From assembly GCA_965214875.1 (NCBI GenBank), contig OZ243980.1, forward strand, positions 2,294,001 to 2,358,000: DNA of 64,000 nucleotides, in the 5' to 3' direction. This document shows, in pieces, positions 57,523 through 64,000 of the stretch. The notes beneath the pieces were generated by a model. The model was not told the DNA's origin. It saw only the letters and a list, made by a program, of their open reading frames with translations, and ran no database searches. The translations under genes and the position numbers were made by a program. Source of the stretch: CBDAUN01 sp965214875 (GTDB lineage Bacteria > Pseudomonadota > Gammaproteobacteria > Arenicellales > JAJDZL01). Position 1 is the stretch's first letter. Every line of letters starts with the position of its first letter.

Positions 57523-57625
57523 TTTCGACCTGCATGCGAGAAACCAGAATGCAGATCAGCCCGACCTTGCAAGATCGCGGTGGGTGGCTAATAAATTCAC
57601 CTACCGCAATACCGAGATTGCTTCG

Positions 57626-57937
57626 CTACCGAAGAACTCGACTTTCCCACAGTGTAGCTTCGCGGTCGGCTTGAACGATCGCCTGATCGCTTTGTAGCTG
57701 CGCTTCGGCAACCAGAGCCGTCGCCTTTCCTAGATCTCCTTCCTCAGCTGCTTTTTGCGCATTTTTCAGAATCTTGGCTGTATCGCGCCACTCGTGACTG
57801 AGTTCGCCAGCCTGCTTTCGCGTTTCGTTCGCTTTGGCTAGCGCGGTGTTGAACGCTTCCACATCCGCATAAGCGGCCGAGCCCGCCGCAGCGAGCGCGG
57901 CCACCAAAAAAACACTTACAAGATTTCCTGTCTTCAT
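57626..57937 (-). CDS. soxK: SoxXA-binding protein SoxK (SAXB-like)
   Basis: 103 residues from the ATG at 57937 (MKTGNLVSVFLVAALAAAGS), with a signal peptide cut near AYA-DVEA. The mature part is a helical bundle (AFNTALAKANETRKQAGELS, HEWRDTAKILKNAQKAAEEG). Similar small proteins bind SoxXA and complete the cytochrome complex. It is 13 bases after the soxA stop. An ATG at 57988 would overlap soxA and is unlikely. Confidence 0.8.
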   Translation of the reverse strand: MKTGNLVSVFLVAALAAAGSAAYADVEAFNTALAKANETRKQAGELSHEWRDTAKILKNAQKAAEEGDLGKATALVAEAQLQSDQAIVQADREATLWESRVLR

Positions 57938-57950
57938 CGTCTTCCTCCCA

Positions 57951-58799
57951 TCAGCGCCGCACGCCCGGACCATTGAATTCCAGACCATTGCTCATGTAGG
58001 TCAAGAAGTACTCCAGATTGCGGTACTCTTCGCTTTGCGCGGCAAAAGGCTTGGCCCGCACCTGCGAATTGCACCCGCCAATTCTGCGATGCAACGTTCC
58101 GATCTCGCCCCACTTGAGCCGATAGACAGGGAAATGGCTTGGGTGCCCCAGCGCAGGACTCAGCATTTCGGTCCGGATCGCTCCGCCTGAACCGCCGACG
58201 TGGCAATCCGAACAGGCGAAATTCAATTGACCGCGCTTGGTATAGTAAAATTGCTTGCCCATTTCGTAGGCTGCCATGGCCCGCGGGTCATCCGGCACGA
58301 CGACATTGATTACCTTGCCGCGAGTCGTATACGCCATGTAGGCTGAAATCGCGGCGATATCGCCTTTCTTGTACTTCAGCGGCTTTTCGCCATTGGCTTC
58401 GCGGCATTGATTGATCGCAAGTTCTGCGGTGATCACCATCCCTTGCTCAACATCGAAATATGGGTACATGTGCCGAACGCCAATACCTCCGTTTTCGAAG
58501 CAATCGGCATAAGACTTGCCATTGGCGAACGGCGTTTCAAACAGCTCCTGGCCTTTGTCAACCGCGATTTCATAAGGCGGAAACTCTTCAAGATCGTTCC
58601 ATTGATCTCGCGCATTGGTATCGATAGAATAGATTCCGTTGATGAAGTCATCTTTCGGCGTATCCGGAAACTTCGTCAAGTAGTAGTTCTGAAACGCTGC
58701 TCGATCGACCTCGGGATCGGCAAACAGAGCAGCCGATGCCGCAGCCGCTACGCCGGCCGCGACAACATACGACAACAGTTTTTTCATAGCAATTTGCAC
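57951..58799 (-). CDS. soxA: SoxA subunit of the L-cysteine S-thiosulfotransferase
   Basis: 282 residues from the first ATG; a second (58787, MKKLLSYVV) is probable. Signal peptide cut near LFA-DPE. The c-type heme site is CSDCH (196-200), and the active-site cysteine in IGGCNSQ is Cys243, expected to be a persulfide. Two lone cysteines (C100 and C132) replace the second heme site found in diheme SoxA, so this is the monoheme form. With SoxX it attaches thiosulfate to SoxY. Confidence 0.95.
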   Translation of the reverse strand: MQIAMKKLLSYVVAAGVAAAASAALFADPEVDRAAFQNYYLTKFPDTPKDDFINGIYSIDTNARDQWNDLEEFPPYEIAVDKGQELFETPFANGKSYADCFENGGIGVRHMYPYFDVEQGMVITAELAINQCREANGEKPLKYKKGDIAAISAYMAYTTRGKVINVVVPDDPRAMAAYEMGKQFYYTKRGQLNFACSDCHVGGSGGAIRTEMLSPALGHPSHFPVYRLKWGEIGTLHRRIGGCNSQVRAKPFAAQSEEYRNLEYFLTYMSNGLEFNGPGVRR

Positions 58800-58831
58800 T
58801 CCTCAGTTTTATTCTCTGGGCTAGGCGCGCC

Positions 58832-59140
58832 TTAAGCGATGGTGTATTCCTTATCTCCAGATCCGCCCATGTTGTCGTGCCAATGGATCGCAACCGTGTC
58901 CCCGCTTTGCGGCCCGCGGAGCTTGAACGACAGATAGGGATTCTTTGAAATGGCCGGGCCCCAGTGGGCGCGAATCATTTCCTGCCCCTTCCAGTTGCAG
59001 GTCACCGCTTCAATGTAGTGAGCGGGAATCGGCTCGCCGGTCTTTTGATCCTTGCGCTGGCCGGTTTCCATCGGATGCTTGATCAGCACCTTGACTTCAG
59101 CGTCTTCGCCGAGCATCCGGACTTTTGCCTTGATGGACAT
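58832..59140 (-). CDS. soxZ: sulfur oxidation protein SoxZ
   Basis: 102 residues, beta-rich. ADVEVKVLIKHPMETGQRKD-like text appears as EVKVLIKHPMETGQRKDQKT, then IPAHYIEAVTC and AISKNPYLSFKLRG. It pairs with SoxY as the substrate carrier. No signal peptide; it is carried out with SoxY. Directly between soxA and soxY. Confidence 0.95.
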   Translation of the reverse strand: MSIKAKVRMLGEDAEVKVLIKHPMETGQRKDQKTGEPIPAHYIEAVTCNWKGQEMIRAHWGPAISKNPYLSFKLRGPQSGDTVAIHWHDNMGGSGDKEYTIA

Positions 59141-59164
59141 ATCAAAACCTCCTTTCGTCTTGCC

Positions 59165-59638
59165 TTAGCCGCCGCAGCCGCCAATGGTAACTTTGACTTC
59201 ACTTGCACCGCGGTAGACGCTGCCATTGGATTTGACGAGGGCAATGACATCGGATGTCTTGCCCATCTTGATCCGCATCGACACCTCGGGCACTACTCCT
59301 GGCTGCAAGTCGAACGACGCAACCATCGGAGCAGGATTATTCGGAACCAGAACGGCGATTGATTCGACATTGTCGATATTCGCCGTCACCTTGATCGGAA
59401 CAACGGCTCCGTTTTCGGCAATTTCCGGACCTTTGACAACAATGTTGGCGGCCGCATCGGCAACGCTTTGATCGCCGAACAAGGCATCTAGCGCAGCATC
59501 CAGCTCTTCAGCGTCAAACGCTGCCTGGGGGCGCGCCGCAAAAGCTGCGGTGGAAAAGCCCCACGATGCCGCAAGACCGACCAGACTGGCTGCGGCAGCA
59601 CCTTTGAGCACTACCCGTCTTTGCTGATTTACTTTCAT
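59165..59638 (-). CDS. soxY: sulfur carrier protein SoxY
   Basis: Start placed at the ATG at 59638 (MKVNQQRRVVLKGAAAASLV), giving 157 residues; the frame further upstream runs into soxX. It has a Tat-type signal (QRRVVLKG). The C-terminal carrier tail GGCGG holds the cysteine that carries the sulfur substrate. Forms SoxYZ with the next gene product. Confidence 0.96.
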   Translation of the reverse strand: MKVNQQRRVVLKGAAAASLVGLAASWGFSTAAFAARPQAAFDAEELDAALDALFGDQSVADAAANIVVKGPEIAENGAVVPIKVTANIDNVESIAVLVPNNPAPMVASFDLQPGVVPEVSMRIKMGKTSDVIALVKSNGSVYRGASEVKVTIGGCGG

Positions 59639-59658
59639 CGTACTTTCCCTCTTTCGTC

Positions 59659-60036
59659 TTATAGTGTGTGCACGTATGCCGTGATCTTGTCGATTTCCTC
59701 GTCGGTCAGAATCCCATGACGGCCAAACGGGGGCATCATCGTATTGGGGTTGGCAGCTGTCGCATCGTAGATTCGCGCTCGAAGCTTCGCTATGTCGGGA
59801 AATCGCTGCTGCATGAAAATTAGCGGCGGTCCATGCGTTCCGGGCATCAAGCCGTCCTCCATGATGTGGCACGAAAGGCAATTGCCTTTTCGACGATCAA
59901 ATGCAATCTTTTTCCCTTCGGCAATGATGTCCGCCGCCGCGTCGGCATGGCCGACCTGCGGCTGGACCGCCAAAAATCCGAAAACGACCGCCAGCGTCGC
60001 CAGACCAAACGCTAAAGTTCCAATCAGTTTCTTCAT
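59659..60036 (-). CDS. soxX: SoxX subunit (monoheme cytochrome c)
   Basis: Start at the ATG at 60036 (MKKLIGTLAFGLATLAVVFG), 125 residues with a signal peptide cut near GHA-DAA. Heme site CLSCH (53-57), and the MMPPFG motif that usually supplies the axial Met lies further on. First gene of the sox operon, divergent from the ArsR-type regulator. Upstream codons in the same frame lie in the promoter region and are not used. Confidence 0.95.
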   Translation of the reverse strand: MKKLIGTLAFGLATLAVVFGFLAVQPQVGHADAAADIIAEGKKIAFDRRKGNCLSCHIMEDGLMPGTHGPPLIFMQQRFPDIAKLRARIYDATAANPNTMMPPFGRHGILTDEEIDKITAYVHTL

Positions 60037-60075
60037 TTTCCTTTTTCCTTTGACTGCGGTTATCGTTTTTTGTTC

Positions 60076-60110
60076 CAAACCGCATCGCCTAACCGTTAAC
60101 ATGCGGTTTG
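60076..60110. promoter_or_regulatory. 10-base inverted repeat between soxX and the regulator, candidate operator
   Basis: CAAACCGCAT (60076-60085) and ATGCGGTTTG (60101-60110) are perfect complements separated by 15 bases. A third half-like TGCGGTTAT lies nearby at about 60058. It sits upstream of both divergent genes. ArsR-type dimers bind such palindromes, so this is the best operator candidate. Confidence 0.5.
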
Positions 60111-60126
60111 CAGTTTTGATGTCGAT

Positions 60127-60132
60127 TATACT
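60127..60132 (+). promoter_or_regulatory. possible -10 element (TATACT) for the regulator gene
   Basis: TATACT lies 17 bases after the inverted repeat and 111 bases before the chosen ATG. A TTGCAG hexamer is only 13 bases away, so the promoter is weak on paper and would be covered by a bound repressor. Confidence 0.3.
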
Positions 60133-60242
60133 AAATGCCTTATCTGTGTGTGCAAATTTTAGGCACAATTTTCTGTTCGGTTGCTGAGCTATCCCAAATC
60201 AAGCCTAGTTATACAGTTAAATCATTGAATGCAAATAAACCA

Positions 60243-60581
60243 ATGGATGCTGTCGAGTTGCAAGGAATGCAGAATCGCATTCCGCCGGCGACGCTTCGCG
60301 AGTTGGCGGATGAAGCCTGCGGCGTACTCAAACAGCTTGCAAACGCACTGCGGCTTATGGCGCTATGCCATCTGGCAGAAGGCGAGAAAACGGTGGGCGA
60401 ATTGCAAGCTCTCATCGGGCTTGAGCAGTCTTCGCCGCCTCAGCATCTCGCCAAACTTCGAAACGAAGGAATAATCCGCGCAAGGCGGAACTCCCGGTTG
60501 AAGCGCTGCTCGATCGTTGACGAAAAGATATTTCGGATCATTGAGTCGCCGCATTCAATCTATTGCGTCCCAGCCGAGTAG
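60243..60581 (+). CDS. ArsR-family regulator of sulfur oxidation (SoxR/BigR-like)
   Basis: 112 residues from the ATG at 60243 (MDAVELQGMQNRIPPATLRE); other ATGs at 60135 and 60267 are possible. Winged helix with recognition region SSPPQHLAKLRNEGIIRARR. Cys42 (ALCHLAEGEKTVGELQ) and Cys108 (SIYC) occupy the two sites that form the persulfide or polysulfide bridge in BigR/SqrR-type sensors. It is divergent from soxX and should repress the sox operon until sulfide or thiosulfate-derived sulfane sulfur oxidises it. The segment after the wing (NSRLKRCSIVDEKIFRIIES) is less conserved than in relatives. Confidence 0.85.
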   Translation: MDAVELQGMQNRIPPATLRELADEACGVLKQLANALRLMALCHLAEGEKTVGELQALIGLEQSSPPQHLAKLRNEGIIRARRNSRLKRCSIVDEKIFRIIESPHSIYCVPAE

Positions 60582-60697
60582 AATCCGCTTGTTCGCCGTC
60601 GCAGAAAGCGACAATCGACAACCGGCCCACAGTCACGCATTGAGCGTTTTCGTTCTGCCAATGCCATGCGCACAACAGAACGCTCCTGCAATCTGGC

Positions 60698-63600
60698 GTG
60701 ATTGATTTTCCACCAATCGCGATTGTCGGCACGGCTTGCCGCTTTCCGGGCGATGCCGACTCGCCGCAACAGCTGTGGCAAAACCTGACAGAAGGCAAGG
60801 ATTCTATCGGTCCGGTTCCTGACGATCGCTGGCCTACAGGCTTTTTCGACTTATCGGGACCGGAAACAACAGCATTCGCCAAAGTTGGAGGCTTTGTAAA
60901 CGGAATATTCGACTTCGATCCGGTATTTTTCGGCATATCCCCGAGGGAAGCGGACAGCATTGATCCGCAGCAGCGAATGCTGCTTGAGCTTGCGCACCGG
61001 TCTATGGAAGATGCCTGCGTCGACAATCGCTCATTAAGCGAATGCCGCACCGGCGTATTCGTCGGCATCATCAACCACGACTACGCCCGGCTGCTTCTCT
61101 CCAATACCATGCACATCAGCGCTCACACCGGCTTGGGCCGTTCGGGCAGCATCGCCGCGAATCGGATTTCGTACGTTTTCAACCTCACAGGACCAAGCAT
61201 CGCGATCGATACGGCGTGCTCGTCATCGCTTGTCGCGGTGGATGCCGCCTGCAGATCGCTGAATCATGACGAATGCGATGTCGCGCTTGCTGGCGGGGTC
61301 AATGCTGTTTTGCTTCCGGAGAGCTATCTTGAATTCGGACGAGCGCAAATGCTTTCCGTCTCCGGTCGCTGTCGCGCTTTCGATGCGAAAGCCGACGGTT
61401 TCGTGCGGGCAGAAGGCGGCGGCCTGATCCTTTTGAAGCGCTTATCCGATGCGCTGGCAGACAGGGACCGCATCCGCGCAATCATCGCGGCAACGGCGGT
61501 CAATCAGGATGGGCGAACCGCAGGCATCATGTCTCCCAGCATCGATGCGCAAGTTTGCATGATGCGAAAAGCTTTACAGCGAGCCGATCTTCAGCCATCA
61601 GCGATTGGGTATGTCGAAGCGCACGGCACCGGCACGCAGTCAGGCGACACCGCCGAAGCCGAATCGATCGGAACGGCATACGGACGAAGCGCACGGCACC
61701 GAACGCTGCCGGTCGGTTCTGTCAAGACGAATATCGGGCATACCGAAAGCGCTGCCGGCATTGCCGGCCTGATCAAGGCGCAACTGTCAATTGAGCACAA
61801 TGCCATTGTGCCGAATCTTCACTTCGGCACGCCAAATCCGGCGATCGATTTCAATGGGCTGGGCTTGCGCGTTCCGAGTAAAGTGGAGTTGCGGGATGGC
61901 GGCACCGACAGGCTGCGAGCAGCTGCGGTCAATTCATTCGGTTTCGGGGGCACCAATGCGCACGTCATTTTGCGTCAAGCGCCTGCGCCGCAAATCAACC
62001 GCAAAAACAAAAGCGCCGCCTACGTGCTGCCGGTGGCAGCCCCGTCAGAGGAATTGCTCGAAAACCGAATATCCTCTATCAGCGAGCTTGCGCAAAGCAG
62101 TACGCCAATTCAAAACATCTACAGTTCAGCAGCGCGACAGCATGGCGGACGCTACAGAAAGACAGTGCTGATCCAGGAAGAGGCCGCTGACCACATAGAT
62201 AGCCGCGTAGATTTTTCAAATACTCCAGCCGCACTGGAAGAACTGGGCGAGCCGCCTCATCTTTGCTTTGTCTTTAGCGGGATCGGAAGAAACTGGGGCA
62301 GCGCCGGCAGACAGCTCTATTCCTGCGAACCGCAGTTTAAGTCAGCCATCGACGATTGCGATGCGCTTTTCCGACAGCAATTCGACAACTCCATCATTCG
62401 CGGTGTGCTCGAACGCGGCAAGTCCCCCGAATCTGTAATCAGGGATCTGCACCCATTGCTGTTCGCGATACAGATCGGACTTTATCAGCTGTGGCATTCT
62501 TGGCACATTGTGCCTCAGTCGGTGCTCGGGCACAGCATCGGCGAAGCCGCGGCAGCATGGGCATCCGGTGCGCTTACAATGCCCGAAGCGGTGCAAATCA
62601 TCGGCGAGCGCTACCATGCATTCGAGCCGTTGGAGCATCAAGGTAAAATGCTCGCTGCCGCACTGGATGAGCAAACTGCGGCAGACATGGCGCGCGCATT
62701 CTCAGGCGAACTGCATCTTGCATCCGTCAACAGCCCAGCCTCGATTACTTTCTCGGGTTCGAAACAGGCTATTGAAGCGGTTGGCAAACAATTGCATGCA
62801 GCCGGAACGCGCCACCGGATGCTGGATATTAATGTGCCATTTCACTGCCCCTTGATCGAGTCGGTGCAGGGCGATGCATTGCAAGCTATCGACCGAAGCG
62901 GGGAACGGCAACAGGACATCCGATGGTTTTCCTCATTCGGCAAGCATATTGCCGGGGATATCGTGCCGACAGGCGAGTTTTGGTGGCAAAACTTCAGCGC
63001 ACCTGCCAATTTTCAACACGCTTTCGAACAGACGCACAGCGCCGGGTGCCGGACGTTTGTGGAAATCAGCCCCATACCCGCTCTGCTCACGGCGATTCAT
63101 GAGAATCTCGATGCTTTGAAGTTCAAGGCAACGGTGCTGCCTTCCCTAATGCCTCATGCTTGCGAGCGAACTTCAATGCTTCGTTCTGCCGGCAGACTGT
63201 TCGAGCTTGGCTCGGAGCCAGCTTGGCCGCGCCTGTGCCCTTTGTCAACACCCTGCAACCTTGCGCCACTGCATTTTGAACGCCGCACCTATGCGAAGCA
63301 AGCGCCGCAACTCAACCATCGCAAGCAAAATGCCTTTACTTCCAAAATAGCCGCCATTTATGATGAAAGCAGCGGATGCCGCAGCTATCGTTTCGATATC
63401 GAAAAATCCCATTGGCTCAAATCACATACCCTGCACGGGAAAATCGTTTTTCCTGCGGCCGGGTTCATCGCTGTCATTCTGGACACGCTAAATGAGCGGT
63501 GGCTTCAAGCGACAATGCAAGTCAGCAAAATCGGGTTCCATCGGCTGCTTGAAGTCGCAGAAAGCAAGTCGCACACTCAGGTGCGTGTGCTGATTTGCGA

Positions 63601-64000
63601 AAACTCATTGGATAGCGGACTCGAGTTGTCGATCGCCGATGCGGACGAGCCTGAATTGACGTGCGCTACCGCCACCGCCGACTGCGCCCTGCCGCCGGAC
63701 ATAAGCATCCGTAGCGAGGAGTCATTTGACAGCTGCACGATACCGCTCGCACCAGATGAGATTGCCGCAAGCATGGAGCGGGCAGGATTTGCTGCGACAG
63801 ACTTAGGCATTCCATTCAACGAAACATATCATGATGGCTCGCGTCTACTTAAGGCACGGATTGAATTCGATGACTCCAAGCAAGATCATGCTGATCGATT
63901 GACACTAGATCCTGCCAAACTGGATGCCGTCTTGCGGATTGCCGGGGCGGCCTTCCTGCGCGGCGACCCCTTTATGCCCATATCAATCGGAAAGATCTGG
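60698..64000 (+). CDS. type I polyketide synthase, N-terminal part (KS-AT-DH), running off the right edge
   Basis: An open frame from a GTG at 60698 to the window end, 1101 codons without a stop. The ketosynthase occupies about 3-430 with Cys174 (DTACSSSLVA), His309 (EAHGTGT) and His348 (GHTESAAG). The acyltransferase spans about 525-800 with Ser613 (GHSIGEA) and His716 (VPFHCPL). A dehydratase begins near 890 with His910 (HTLHGKIVFP, HxxxGxxxxP) and Asp1076 (AKLDAVL). All catalytic residues seen are kept. No loading domain precedes the KS. It starts 117 bases after the sulfur regulator on the same strand. A ribosome-binding site is not obvious, so a longer start cannot be excluded, although the frame is closed by a TGA about 55 bases upstream. 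Product unknown. Confidence 0.92.
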   Translation, partial: MIDFPPIAIVGTACRFPGDADSPQQLWQNLTEGKDSIGPVPDDRWPTGFFDLSGPETTAFAKVGGFVNGIFDFDPVFFGISPREADSIDPQQRMLLELAHRSMEDACVDNRSLSECRTGVFVGIINHDYARLLLSNTMHISAHTGLGRSGSIAANRISYVFNLTGPSIAIDTACSSSLVAVDAACRSLNHDECDVALAGGVNAVLLPESYLEFGRAQMLSVSGRCRAFDAKADGFVRAEGGGLILLKRLSDALADRDRIRAIIAATAVNQDGRTAGIMSPSIDAQVCMMRKALQRADLQPSAIGYVEAHGTGTQSGDTAEAESIGTAYGRSARHRTLPVGSVKTNIGHTESAAGIAGLIKAQLSIEHNAIVPNLHFGTPNPAIDFNGLGLRVPSKVELRDGGTDRLRAAAVNSFGFGGTNAHVILRQAPAPQINRKNKSAAYVLPVAAPSEELLENRISSISELAQSSTPIQNIYSSAARQHGGRYRKTVLIQEEAADHIDSRVDFSNTPAALEELGEPPHLCFVFSGIGRNWGSAGRQLYSCEPQFKSAIDDCDALFRQQFDNSIIRGVLERGKSPESVIRDLHPLLFAIQIGLYQLWHSWHIVPQSVLGHSIGEAAAAWASGALTMPEAVQIIGERYHAFEPLEHQGKMLAAALDEQTAADMARAFSGELHLASVNSPASITFSGSKQAIEAVGKQLHAAGTRHRMLDINVPFHCPLIESVQGDALQAIDRSGERQQDIRWFSSFGKHIAGDIVPTGEFWWQNFSAPANFQHAFEQTHSAGCRTFVEISPIPALLTAIHENLDALKFKATVLPSLMPHACERTSMLRSAGRLFELGSEPAWPRLCPLSTPCNLAPLHFERRTYAKQAPQLNHRKQNAFTSKIAAIYDESSGCRSYRFDIEKSHWLKSHTLHGKIVFPAAGFIAVILDTLNERWLQATMQVSKIGFHRLLEVAESKSHTQVRVLICENSLDSGLELSIADADEPELTCATATADCALPPDISIRSEESFDSCTIPLAPDEIAASMERAGFAATDLGIPFNETYHDGSRLLKARIEFDDSKQDHADRLTLDPAKLDAVLRIAGAAFLRGDPFMPISIGKIW

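Noticed and set aside
59639..59881. N-terminal extension of SoxY
   Set aside because: It overlaps soxX and would hide the Tat signal that begins at the ATG at 59638.

Overview
The window is a contiguous piece of a proteobacterial, most likely gammaproteobacterial, chromosome. Two layouts argue for this. One is tRNA-Thr(UGU)-tRNA-Tyr-tRNA-Gly-tRNA-Thr(GGU)-tuf-tRNA-Trp-secE-nusG-rplKAJL-rpoBC. The other is a complete str-S10-spc-alpha series with a second tuf, and both match the Escherichia coli order. A full sox cluster marks a thiosulfate/sulfur oxidiser. A type I polyketide synthase and a bacteriocin-type peptide exporter suggest an accessory-rich, possibly host-associated or biofilm lifestyle (inference).

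Layout: (1) 0.1-6.1 kb, + strand: three genes of an NHLM-type (nitrile hydratase-like leader microcin) export system, namely an HlyD-like fusion protein, a C39-peptidase ABC transporter and a second ABC transporter; the precursor peptide is not in the window. (2) 6.1-8.1 kb: accessory stretch with a secreted protein whose start is separated from its reading frame by a C10 tract, GC-rich hairpins and a small coiled-coil membrane protein. (3) 8.1-14.7 kb: dapB, endonuclease V, an SDR/spore-photoproduct-lyase-like/nucleoside-phosphorylase-like/glycosyltransferase group, mdh and a DUF924 gene. (4) 14.8-32.8 kb, - strand: rpsL-rpsG-fusA-tuf followed by the S10, spc and alpha operons through rplQ, with a good sigma70 promoter before rpsL. 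(5) 32.9-46.8 kb, - strand: tRNAs, tuf copy 2, secE, nusG, L11/L1/L10/L12, rpoB (with an apparent one-base frameshift) and rpoC. (6) 46.8-53.1 kb: a putative defence pair (AlbA/Schlafen-type protein plus PHP-SMC-like, TrlF-like ATPase) and decayed DNA containing a YgjP/M48-type metallohydrolase pseudogene of the kind seen beside type I restriction genes. (7) 53.1-60.6 kb: soxXYZA-soxK-soxB-soxW followed by a TolC-like protein and a fusion protein on the - strand, with a divergent ArsR-type regulator. (8) 60.7 kb to the right edge: the first 1101 codons of a KS-AT-DH polyketide synthase.

The core blocks supply transcription and translation. The sox block would oxidise periplasmic reduced sulfur, controlled by a regulator carrying the two cysteines typical of sulfide/persulfide sensors. 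No soxCD is visible here. The most distinctive points are the AlbA/PHP-ATPase pair, the poly-C switch-like gene start, two almost identical GC-biased tuf genes inside less biased operons, the rpoB frameshift and natural substitutions at rifampicin-site positions. Because the rpoB break and the poly-C tract both involve short homopolymers, sequencing or assembly indels must be kept in mind.
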